Part shown: one piece after another, positions 1 to 6,515 of the stretch
Position numbering within the stretch: position 1 is the first letter of the stretch
Layout: every line of letters begins with the position of its first letter
Assembly: GCA_947178115.1 (NCBI GenBank)
Contig: CAMWXF010000091.1
Span: 1-6,972 of the forward strand
Length of the DNA stretch: 6,972 nucleotides
Source: an uncultured Lachnospiraceae bacterium
Lineage (GTDB): Bacteria; Bacillota; Clostridia; Lachnospirales; Lachnospiraceae
Direction of reading: 5' to 3'
Position numbers and translations under genes: made by a program
Notes under the pieces: model-generated
Told to the model about the DNA's origin: nothing
Database searches by the model: none
The model's input: the letters and a program-made list of their open reading frames with translations, nothing else

Positions 1-42
1 AGACTGATTCTGCTGTTTGGCAATAACAGGCGCAGAGACTAG
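1..42 (+). CDS. 3' end of an upstream gene (possible YugP-like zinc metallopeptidase), partial
   Basis: The first 42 bases read in frame as 13 residues, RLILLFGNNRRRD, followed by TAG at 40-42. A hydrophobic run ending in a basic, polar tail would suit the end of a final membrane helix. A membrane zinc metallopeptidase of the YugP type often lies just upstream of rsmB in Clostridia, and this tail would fit one, but 13 residues cannot prove it. The stop is 32 nt before rsmB, so the gene is probably part of the same transcript. The reading frame is likely from its position and spacing; the family name is a guess from context. Confidence 0.4.
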   Translation, partial: RLILLFGNNRRRD

Positions 43-74
43 ATTGAAAAATCAGGGTAGAGAGGTGCCGTGAT

Positions 75-1451
75 ATGGCAGAGGTCAACGGACGGGAAGT
101 AGTTCTGGATATATTACTGGAACTGTCTAAAGAAAGTGAATACAGCAATATACTGATCGCGGCGGTCTTAGAGAAGCATGATTATCTTGATGCCAGAGAG
201 AAGGCCTTCATCAAAAGGGTGAGCGAGGGGACGATCGAGCGCAGGATTCAGATCGATTATGTGCTTGATCGTTTTTCCAAGGTACCGGTGAAGAAGATGA
301 AACCGTTTATCAGAGAGTTGCTGCGCATGAGTGTGTATCAGATTCTTTTCATGGAAAATATACCTGACGCGGCGGTGTGCAACGAGGCGGTGAAGCTGGC
401 GAAGAAGCGAGGGTTCCGGTCACTGCAGGGATATGTCAACGGTGTGCTGCGTGCGGTTGCGAGGGGAAAAGAACAGATTCCCTATCCGGATAAACAGACG
501 GATTACCTGGAATATCTGTCGGTCTGTTATTCCATGCCGCGGTGGCTGACAGAGCATTTCTGCGCCGCATACGGGGAAGAACGTTGCGAGGCTGTTCTGG
601 CGGCTTTCCTGCAAAGAGGGGCAGTCAGTGTCAGAATACAGGAGGCTCTCAATGAGAAAGAGCGGGATGCGCTGATGGCAGCGTGGCAGCAAAGCGGGGT
701 ACAGGTACACAGGCATCCCTATCTACCCTACGCCGTGACGGTTCAGAAAACGGATGGTATCCGTAGCCTTGCCGGATATCGGGAAGGCGCTTTCGCGGTA
801 CAGGATGTCAGTTCCATGCTGGTGGTGGAAGCCGCGGGAATCAGACAGGGAGACACGATCATTGATGTCTGTGCGGCACCCGGAGGAAAGGCATTGCATG
901 CGGCGGCCAAGCTTATGGGAACCGGACAGGTGATCGCCTGTGATGTGACGGAGTTTAAGGCCGCTAAGATCGAAGAGAACAGAGACAGAATGGGCATGGA
1001 CAATGTGTCTGTCAGGGTGCGGGATGCACGGATCACCGACGAGACGCTGATCGGGCAGGCGGATGTTCTTATCGCGGATGTGCCCTGTTCCGGGCTGGGC
1101 GTGATCGGCAAGAAGCAGGATATTAAGTATCGCGTGACCAGACAGTCCATGGAGGAAGTCGTTGCTTTGCAGCGGGAAATCATAGACAATGCGGTGCGGT
1201 ATCTGAAACCGGAGGGAGTCATGATGTACAGCACGTGTACCATGAATCCGGCGGAAAATGAAGCGATGGCAGACTGGATCTGCCGGACATATGATATGGA
1301 GCCGGTGAGCATGGCGCAGGAATTGCCGGAAGAGCTTCGGGAGGAAGCGGACAGAGGATATGTACAGCTTCTGCCCGGCATACACGGAACCGACGGGTTC
1401 TTCTTAGCCAAGCTGCGCAGGATACAGAGAAGAAAGATGAAACAGAGGTAA
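75..1451 (+). CDS. rsmB: 16S rRNA (cytosine(967)-C(5))-methyltransferase RsmB
   Basis: This cytoplasmic enzyme transfers a methyl group from S-adenosylmethionine to C5 of C967 in 16S rRNA. The 458-residue length is normal for the family. Residues about 5-130 form an all-helical NusB-like RNA-binding domain, and about 145-450 form the linker and Rossmann-fold methyltransferase. Visible motifs are the SAM-binding loop DVCAAPGGK (264-272), motif IV DVPCSG (335-340, with Cys338, which helps release the product) and motif VI YSTCT (385-389, with Cys388 as the expected nucleophile). The usual C-terminal LLPGIHGTDGFF follows at 432-443. All catalytic residues are present. The ATG at 75 is preceded by AGAGGTG (61-67) at a 7-nt spacing, which supports this start. 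A 55-nt gap holding a hairpin separates it from rlmN. RsmF-like paralogues lack the NusB domain, so RsmB is the better name. Confidence 0.96.
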   Translation: MAEVNGREVVLDILLELSKESEYSNILIAAVLEKHDYLDAREKAFIKRVSEGTIERRIQIDYVLDRFSKVPVKKMKPFIRELLRMSVYQILFMENIPDAAVCNEAVKLAKKRGFRSLQGYVNGVLRAVARGKEQIPYPDKQTDYLEYLSVCYSMPRWLTEHFCAAYGEERCEAVLAAFLQRGAVSVRIQEALNEKERDALMAAWQQSGVQVHRHPYLPYAVTVQKTDGIRSLAGYREGAFAVQDVSSMLVVEAAGIRQGDTIIDVCAAPGGKALHAAAKLMGTGQVIACDVTEFKAAKIEENRDRMGMDNVSVRVRDARITDETLIGQADVLIADVPCSGLGVIGKKQDIKYRVTRQSMEEVVALQREIIDNAVRYLKPEGVMMYSTCTMNPAENEAMADWICRTYDMEPVSMAQELPEELREEADRGYVQLLPGIHGTDGFFLAKLRRIQRRKMKQR

Positions 1452-1488
1452 CTATTCAGTATAGGTCGAAGCATTTACTGAACAGTTA
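1449..1488 (+). other. rsmB-rlmN intergenic hairpin
   Basis: Two 13-nt arms, TAACTATTCAGTA (1449-1461) and TACTGAACAGTTA (1476-1488), are complementary apart from one internal A-C mismatch and enclose a 14-nt loop. The left arm contains the rsmB stop codon (TAA, 1449-1451). No T-tract follows on the + strand (the next bases are CAAAGAGAG), so it is not an intrinsic terminator. It ends a few bases before the probable rlmN Shine-Dalgarno site. A role in mRNA stability, RNase processing or translational insulation is possible, but the sequence alone does not show one. Confidence 0.5.
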
Positions 1489-1506
1489 CAAAGAGAGATA
1501 GATATC

Positions 1507-2562
1507 ATGGAAACAGGGAACAATAGAGATATCAAGTCATTCACCTTAGATCAGCTTAAGGAAGAGATGGAGGCCATGGACGAGAAATCTTTTCGGGCTA
1601 GTCAGATGTATGAGTGGATGCATAAGAAACAGGCCGCAGGGTATGAGAAAATGACGAATATCCCTAAGGCGCTGGCGGATAAGTGCAGGGAACGCTATGA
1701 CTATACGACGCTGCAAATATGCCGTGTGCAGGAATCAAAGTCAGACGGCACGAGAAAGTATCTGTTTGAACTGGCGGATGGCAATACGGTGGAGAGTGTC
1801 TTTATGCGTTATCAGCACGGCAATTCCGTCTGTATTTCCTCACAGGTAGGGTGCCGTATGGGCTGCCGATTCTGCGCATCCACGTTGGACGGGCTGGAGC
1901 GGAATCTCCTGCCTTCGGAGATGCTCGACCAGATCTATGCGATTACCAGACAGACCGGAGAGCGGGTTTCTAACGTGGTGGTCATGGGAAGCGGGGAGCC
2001 GATGGATAATTATGATAATCTGCTGCGGTTCATCGCGCTTCTGACGGACGAGAACGGACTGCATATCAGCCAGAGGAACGTTACCGTGTCCACCTGCGGA
2101 ATCGTGCCGCGGATGAGACAGCTCGCTGACAGACGACTGCAGATCACGCTGGCTCTGTCCCTGCATGCGGCGACGGATGACAAACGCAGGCAGCTTATGC
2201 CCATTGCCAATCAGTATTCCTTACGGGAACTGATCGGGGCGTGCGATTACTATTTTGAACAGACGGGCAGACGGATCACATTTGAGTACAGTCTGGTAAA
2301 GGGAGTGAACGATACGGATGAGGATGCGAGACAGCTTACGAACCTGATCGGCAGGCGGGGTATCCATGTGAATCTGATTCCCGTCAACCCGATCAAGGAG
2401 CGTGATTACAGGCAGTCTGAGCGGTGTGCGGTGAATGCGTTCAAAAATAAACTTGAAAAAAATGGAATTAATGTTACTATTAGAAGGGAAATGGGTCGGG
2501 ATATCGACGGTGCGTGCGGTCAGTTGAGGCGCAGATACATGAAGTCGGAACCGAAAGAGTAA
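1507..2562 (+). CDS. rlmN: Dual-specificity 23S rRNA A2503 / tRNA A37 methyltransferase RlmN (radical SAM)
   Basis: RlmN makes 2-methyladenosine at A2503 of 23S rRNA, in the peptidyl-transferase region, and at A37 of some tRNAs, using a radical mechanism with a methylated cysteine. The 351 residues match the family. An N-terminal helical domain (about 10-65) precedes the radical-SAM barrel (about 95-345). The iron-sulfur cluster motif CRMGCRFC gives Cys116, Cys120 and Cys123. The SAM-binding GSGEPMDN lies at 161-168. Cys337, in DGACGQL, is the expected methyl carrier, and Cys109, seven residues before the cluster motif, matches the position of the E. coli resolving cysteine Cys118. The related resistance enzyme Cfr makes the 8-methyl product, but the operon position favours RlmN. 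The Shine-Dalgarno is weak (GAGAG, 1493-1497, about 9 nt before ATG). The enzyme is cytoplasmic and appears intact. prpC begins 25 nt downstream. Confidence 0.96.
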   Translation: METGNNRDIKSFTLDQLKEEMEAMDEKSFRASQMYEWMHKKQAAGYEKMTNIPKALADKCRERYDYTTLQICRVQESKSDGTRKYLFELADGNTVESVFMRYQHGNSVCISSQVGCRMGCRFCASTLDGLERNLLPSEMLDQIYAITRQTGERVSNVVVMGSGEPMDNYDNLLRFIALLTDENGLHISQRNVTVSTCGIVPRMRQLADRRLQITLALSLHAATDDKRRQLMPIANQYSLRELIGACDYYFEQTGRRITFEYSLVKGVNDTDEDARQLTNLIGRRGIHVNLIPVNPIKERDYRQSERCAVNAFKNKLEKNGINVTIRREMGRDIDGACGQLRRRYMKSEPKE

Positions 2563-2574
2563 ATTATGGCAAAC

Positions 2575-2580
2575 GGAGGA
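2575..2580 (+). promoter_or_regulatory. Ribosome binding site of prpC (supports a GTG start)
   Basis: GGAGGA at 2575-2580 is a strong Shine-Dalgarno sequence placed 7 nt before the GTG at 2588. No in-frame ATG gives the conserved PP2C N-terminus, so this site decides the GTG start. An out-of-frame ATG at 2566 overlaps the site and is discussed under rejected items. Confidence 0.8.
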
Positions 2581-2587
2581 AGATACG

Positions 2588-3334
2588 GTGCTTAGGTCCT
2601 ATGCGATAACGGATATCGGACAGAAAAGACAAGTGAATCAGGATTTTATCTATCTGTCAGAGACTCCCATCGGTAATCTGCCTAATGTGTTTATTGTAGC
2701 GGACGGTATGGGCGGACACAATGCCGGGGATTACGCTTCCCGCTATGCGGTGGAGACTGTAGTGGAGGAGATAGGTATTTCTTTTGAAAAAAATCCTGTC
2801 AGGATTCTGGACAGAGCCATTGGGAAGGCAAATACACGCATACGTGAGCTGGCAAGTCATGAGGCGGCATATAACGGCATGGGCACTACGATGGTGGTGG
2901 CAACCTGTATGGGAAGATATCTGGAGGTGGCCAATGTAGGAGACAGCAGGCTCTATGTTGTAGGCGACAGGATAGAACAGATCACGCAGGATCATTCACT
3001 GGTGGAAGAGATGGTGAGGATGGGCGGCATAGACAGGGCAACCGCCAGAAATCATCCGGATAAAAATATTATTACCAGGGCGATCGGCGCCAGAGATTAT
3101 GTAGAGGCAGATTTTTTTGATCTGGAACTGCAGGCGGGCGACAAGGTTTTGCTTTGTTCCGATGGGTTGACGAATATGGTGGAAGACGAGACGATACATC
3201 AGATTCTGACAGGGGACGGAAGTCTTAAGGACAAGGTAGAAGAATTGGTGAGAACAGCCAACCACAACGGCGGTAAAGATAATATTTCCGTGATTGTTAT
3301 TGAACCGTTAGCAGACGAGGTGAAACATGATTAA
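2588..3334 (+). CDS. prpC: PP2C-family Ser/Thr protein phosphatase PrpC/Stp
   Basis: This cytoplasmic metal-dependent (Mn2+/Mg2+) phosphatase removes phosphate from Ser/Thr residues of PrkC and its substrates, opposing the kinase encoded next to it. The 248-residue length is typical for bacterial single-domain PP2C enzymes. The conserved motifs appear in order: NQDF (17-20, Asp19), VADGMGGH (37-44, metal-binding Asp39 and Gly40), GMGTT (97-101), NVGDSR (116-121), DHSLVEE (135-141), SDGL (191-194, Asp192) and GGKDNIS (228-234, Asp231). All expected metal ligands are present. There is no signal peptide or membrane segment. The GTG start is set by a strong Shine-Dalgarno at 2575-2580. Its last 8 bases overlap the start of prkC, so phosphatase and kinase are probably translationally coupled, which would help hold their ratio constant. 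Confidence 0.95.
   Translation: MLRSYAITDIGQKRQVNQDFIYLSETPIGNLPNVFIVADGMGGHNAGDYASRYAVETVVEEIGISFEKNPVRILDRAIGKANTRIRELASHEAAYNGMGTTMVVATCMGRYLEVANVGDSRLYVVGDRIEQITQDHSLVEEMVRMGGIDRATARNHPDKNIITRAIGARDYVEADFFDLELQAGDKVLLCSDGLTNMVEDETIHQILTGDGSLKDKVEELVRTANHNGGKDNISVIVIEPLADEVKHD
3318..3322 (+). promoter_or_regulatory. Candidate ribosome binding site of prkC inside prpC
   Basis: AGGTG at 3318-3322 lies within the last codons of prpC, only 4 nt before the ATG at 3327. That spacing is tighter than ideal, so initiation may rely partly on ribosomes terminating at the prpC stop (3332-3334). A second ATG at 3342 (Met6) is possible, but family members usually keep a short stretch before the GDRYEI-type kinase start, which favours 3327. 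Confidence 0.55.
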
Positions 3335-5453
3335 GATAGGAATGATGATAGGCGACCGATACGAGATCTTAGAAAAGATCGGCACCGGCGGTATGTCAGA
3401 TGTATATAAAGCAAAAGATCATAAGCTGAACCGGTTTGTTGCGGTTAAGGTGTTGAAGCAGGAGTTCGGCGAGAATGCGAATTTTGTATCCAAATTCAGA
3501 ATCGAGGCACAGGCGGCGGCAGGACTCATGCACCCGAATATCGTCAATGTGTATGATGTCGGAGAAGAGGGTGGTATCCACTATATCGTAATGGAACTGG
3601 TAGATGGTATCACATTAAAGAAATATATCGAGAAGAAGGCGAGATTGTCCGTCAAAGAGGCAATCAGTATCGCGATTCAGGTGTCCATGGGCATCGAGGC
3701 GGCGCATAATAATCATATTATTCATCGAGATATCAAGCCGCAGAACATTATTATTTCTAAAGAAGGCAAAGTTAAGGTGACGGATTTCGGTATAGCCAAG
3801 GCGGCTACCAGTAACACCATCACCTCTAATGTCATGGGCTCGGTGCACTATACTTCCCCGGAACAGGCAAGGGGCGGTTACAGTGACGAGAAGAGCGATA
3901 TTTATTCCCTGGGTATCACGATGTTTGAGATGCTCACGGGCAGAGTGCCTTTCAACGGGGAGACTACGGTAGCGATCGCAATCAAACATATACAGGAAGA
4001 AATGCCTTCTCCGAGAGACTACGTGTCGGAGATTCCGATCAGTGTGGAGCAGATCGTATGCAAATGCTGCCAGAAGAGCCCGGACAGAAGATATCAGTCC
4101 ATGGCGGAGCTTGTTGCGGATTTAAAGCAGTCGCTGATCAATCCCGATGAGGATTTTGTCAAGGTGGTTGATCCGGATGAGGAAGCTTCCACCAGAATGA
4201 TTACGGACAGGGATATGGCGCAGATCAAGAGACAGTCTGACAGAAGAGACTCCATGGATGAGGCAATGAGACTGAAGAAAGACAGTGAGCGCTATTATGA
4301 AGAAGAGGACGATGAGGAAGAAGACGAGGACTGGGATGAGGACGAGGATGATTATGATCCCAAGATGGAGAAAATCACCACGATTCTTGCAGTAGTGGCG
4401 GCACTTCTGATCGGCTGTATCGTGATCTTCCTCGTGGGAAGAGCCGTGGGTGTGTTCCAGTTCGGCGCTTCCGAGGATGATAAGGAGTCACAGGAAGAAG
4501 TAGAGCAGGTAGCGATGATTCAGGTAGTCGGCATGAATGTGGAGGACGCCAAGCGCGCTCTGTTGGAGCTGGGACTGACACCGGAGATTAAATATGAGGA
4601 GAACAGCGCCTATGAAGTAGGCACAGTTCTGCGGGCCGCTTCGCAGGACGGTCTTACAAGTGTGGCACCGGGCAATATGATCAGTAAGAATACGGTGATC
4701 GTGATGACCGTGGCGCAGGGAACCGACGGGGTAGAAGTTCCCGCGGTAACCGGCAAGTCCAGATCGGAGGCAACGTCCATTCTTGAACAGGCGGGATTCG
4801 TGGTTAATGTGACAGAGAGTTATGACGCGCAGGTGGAGAGCGGATATGTAATTTCCCAGTCACCGGAGGCGGATACGAAGGCACCGTCGGGCTCTTCCAT
4901 CACGATCCGTGTCAGTCAGGGCGCGGAGGAGAGTAAGGTCAGAGTGCCCGATGTGATCGGTATGACGGAAATGGATGCCACGGTGAGTCTGAATGAGAGC
5001 GGTCTGGCAGTAGGAACAATCTCCCAGGTCAACAATGAAGATGTTTCGCTGACAGATAAAGTATGTTATCAGAGTTATTCGGTGGGCTCCTATGTGGATG
5101 CCGGAACGCCCATTGATTTGAAAATAAGTATCGGCCCTTCCGATGTAACCTATCGGTATTCTGAAGGCATTACCGCGCCGACGGAAGATCCGGATTATCG
5201 GACCGGGATGTCCGTCAACGTTACAGTCACTACAGTGGATGGTACACAGCTTTTAAGTACGCAGACATCTTCCTTTCCGGTAGCGGTTAATTACACGGGA
5301 ATCAAATCGCCAAGCGGTGTGATTACCTTTCATTTTACGGCGGAGAGGGAGGGAACGACCACAACCGATCCCGAGACGGGAGAGACAGTGACGACGAATC
5401 CCGTTTCCGAAGAGAAAACGGTGACAAGAGAGATTCAGTTTACACAGGAATAG
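3327..5453 (+). CDS. prkC: PASTA-domain transmembrane Ser/Thr protein kinase PrkC/Stk1
   Basis: This Hanks-type kinase senses peptidoglycan-derived ligands outside the cell and phosphorylates cytoplasmic proteins. The kinase domain spans about residues 12-270: glycine loop IGTGGMSDVY (18-27), ATP-binding Lys41, helix-C Glu60, catalytic HRDIKPQN (133-140, Asp135), DFG (153-155), a Thr/Ser-rich activation loop (Thr161, Thr164, Thr166) and GSVHYTSPEQ (171-180). A linker leads to a very acidic stretch (325-344) and one membrane segment (about 350-376). Outside the cell are three PASTA repeats: about 396-465 (degenerate, lacking the usual VP start), 469-533 and 538-603. A further domain of about 105 residues (604-708) follows, perhaps Ig-like as in staphylococcal and Bacillus homologues, with a Thr-rich loop at 676-692. 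All catalytic residues are intact. The 708-residue length is normal. The gene overlaps prpC by 8 nt and ends 10 nt before rsgA. Confidence 0.95.
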   Translation: MIKIGMMIGDRYEILEKIGTGGMSDVYKAKDHKLNRFVAVKVLKQEFGENANFVSKFRIEAQAAAGLMHPNIVNVYDVGEEGGIHYIVMELVDGITLKKYIEKKARLSVKEAISIAIQVSMGIEAAHNNHIIHRDIKPQNIIISKEGKVKVTDFGIAKAATSNTITSNVMGSVHYTSPEQARGGYSDEKSDIYSLGITMFEMLTGRVPFNGETTVAIAIKHIQEEMPSPRDYVSEIPISVEQIVCKCCQKSPDRRYQSMAELVADLKQSLINPDEDFVKVVDPDEEASTRMITDRDMAQIKRQSDRRDSMDEAMRLKKDSERYYEEEDDEEEDEDWDEDEDDYDPKMEKITTILAVVAALLIGCIVIFLVGRAVGVFQFGASEDDKESQEEVEQVAMIQVVGMNVEDAKRALLELGLTPEIKYEENSAYEVGTVLRAASQDGLTSVAPGNMISKNTVIVMTVAQGTDGVEVPAVTGKSRSEATSILEQAGFVVNVTESYDAQVESGYVISQSPEADTKAPSGSSITIRVSQGAEESKVRVPDVIGMTEMDATVSLNESGLAVGTISQVNNEDVSLTDKVCYQSYSVGSYVDAGTPIDLKISIGPSDVTYRYSEGITAPTEDPDYRTGMSVNVTVTTVDGTQLLSTQTSSFPVAVNYTGIKSPSGVITFHFTAEREGTTTTDPETGETVTTNPVSEEKTVTREIQFTQE
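4299..4358 (+). other. Acidic low-complexity segment of PrkC before the membrane helix
   Basis: The purine-rich codons GAA, GAG, GAC and GAT run for 20 codons and encode residues 325-344. All of these residues are Glu or Asp except Trp336 and Tyr343. The segment sits on the cytoplasmic side, a few residues before the membrane helix. It could be a flexible spacer or bind cations or basic partners; its role is not shown by the sequence. Confidence 0.85.
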
Positions 5454-5463
5454 GAAGAGGTTC

Positions 5464-6342
5464 ATGCAGGGGAAGATCATTAAAGGGATCGCGGGATTCT
5501 ATTATGTCTATGTGGAAGGACACGGGACCTATGAATGTAAGGCTAAAGGGATTTTCAGAAAAGATCATGTAAAGCCGCTTGTGGGTGACGATGTGGTTAT
5601 GGATGTATTGGATGAAGGTGAGAGGCTGGGTAACATCAGTGAGATTCTTCCCAGACGAAGCGCCCTGATCCGCCCGGCGGTCGCTAACGTGGATCAGGCA
5701 ATGATAATTTTTGCCATTGTGAAGCCGAATCCTAATTTTAATCTTCTGGACAGATTTCTCATCCGCATGGAGCGGCAGAATCTGCCCACCATCATATGCT
5801 TTAACAAGCAGGACATAGCCTCCGCACAGGAGAAGGAAGCACTCAGGCAGTCTTATGAAACATGCGGATATCATGTCCTGTTTATCAGTGCGCTGGAGAA
5901 TGAAGGATTAGAACAGGTAAAAGAACTGTTGAGCGGCAAGACCACCACTGTGGCGGGACCAAGCGGGGTAGGCAAATCCTCACTGATCAACAGGCTGGCG
6001 CCGAAAGCCAACATGGAGACCGGGGAGATCAGTACCAAGATAGAAAGAGGAAAACACACCACAAGACACTCGGAGATCATAGCGCTGGGTGAGGAAACTT
6101 ATATTATGGATACACCCGGATTTACGTCCCTCGATATTTCCGAGATCACGAAAGAGGAGCTGGGACAGTATTACCCGGAATTCATGCAGTATGAACCCTA
6201 TTGCAAGTTCAGCGGCTGTGCCCATATCAGCGAACCGTCCTGCGGCGTCAAGGAAGCCGTGGCGGAGGGGAAGATCAGCACGGTGCGGTATGAGAATTAT
6301 AAGGTGCTGTATCAGGAGTTGAAGGATAAGAGGAGATATTAG
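5464..6342 (+). CDS. rsgA: Small ribosomal subunit biogenesis GTPase RsgA (CpgA)
   Basis: RsgA is a ribosome-stimulated GTPase that checks late maturation of the 30S decoding centre. The 292 residues match the family (B. subtilis CpgA is of similar size). An N-terminal OB-fold (about 1-67) is followed by a circularly permuted GTPase domain whose motifs occur in the order G4 NKQD (114-117), G5 SAL (142-144), G1 GPSGVGKSS (165-173), G2 around RGKHTTRH (195-202) and G3 DTPGF (216-220). This order is the family signature. A zinc site follows: Cys247, Cys252, His254 and Cys260, spaced CX4CXHX5C. Everything needed for activity is present. The ATG at 5464 has a good upstream AGGAAG (5452-5457). In B. 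subtilis this protein is phosphorylated by PrkC, which fits the neighbouring gene. It is the last gene before the terminator. Confidence 0.96.
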   Translation: MQGKIIKGIAGFYYVYVEGHGTYECKAKGIFRKDHVKPLVGDDVVMDVLDEGERLGNISEILPRRSALIRPAVANVDQAMIIFAIVKPNPNFNLLDRFLIRMERQNLPTIICFNKQDIASAQEKEALRQSYETCGYHVLFISALENEGLEQVKELLSGKTTTVAGPSGVGKSSLINRLAPKANMETGEISTKIERGKHTTRHSEIIALGEETYIMDTPGFTSLDISEITKEELGQYYPEFMQYEPYCKFSGCAHISEPSCGVKEAVAEGKISTVRYENYKVLYQELKDKRRY

Positions 6343-6390
6343 ATAGAATGAAGTTTTAGCAAAAGAAACTTAATAAATTTGGATTTGCAT

Positions 6391-6424
6391 GCAATCATTT
6401 AGGTGACTAGGTGGTTGCTTTTTT
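6391..6424 (+). terminator. Intrinsic (Rho-independent) terminator after rsgA
   Basis: An 11-bp stem forms between GCAATCATTTA (6391-6401) and TAGGTGGTTGC (6408-6418), with three G-U pairs and a 6-base loop GGTGAC. It is followed directly by six T residues (6419-6424). It lies 49 nt after the rsgA stop and points in the + direction, so it should end the rsmB-rsgA transcript and separate it from the permease gene. Confidence 0.88.
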
Positions 6425-6439
6425 ATGTACTGTCAAAAG

Positions 6440-6472
6440 TTAAAGACTTGTTAAGAATTTCTATGTTATGCT
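6440..6472 (+). promoter_or_regulatory. Candidate promoter with direct repeats, upstream of the permease gene
   Basis: TGTTATGCT (6464-6472) resembles an extended -10 element (TGn plus TATGCT, four of six matches to TATAAT). I see no good -35 at 16-18 nt. Two similar direct repeats, GTTAAAGA (6439-6446) and GTTAAGAA (6450-6457), start 11 bp apart, about one helical turn, and cover the expected -35 area. This would suit an activator that binds tandem sites, such as an OmpR-type response regulator. The expected transcript start would be about 6479, some 37 nt before the gene. All of this is pattern reading in an AT-rich region. Confidence 0.4.
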
Positions 6473-6515
6473 CAGAAAATGGAGAAAATAAAACGCAGGA
6501 AAAGAGGTATACACT

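Noticed and set aside
723..1474. Long open frames on the - strand across rsmB (220 and 243 codons)
   Set aside because: They lie wholly or mostly antisense to a gene with all the RsmB motifs, have no convincing start signals, and their translations look like shadow protein rich in Arg, His, Ser and Pro. They reflect codon bias on the coding strand.
2566..2595. Ten-codon mini-frame (ATG to TAG) overlapping the prpC ribosome binding site and GTG start
   Set aside because: It reads MANGGRYGA but has no Shine-Dalgarno of its own, since the GGAGGA lies inside it. A frame this short arises easily by chance. A leader-peptide role cannot be supported without conservation.
6089..6322. 77-codon + strand frame inside rsgA
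   Set aside because: It falls within the conserved G3 and zinc-binding part of RsgA in another frame, so it is a shadow.
6385..6394. Perfect 10-bp palindrome TTGCATGCAA just before the terminator
   Set aside because: It partly overlaps the terminator stem and is short enough to occur by chance. There is no second copy or promoter next to it to suggest an operator.
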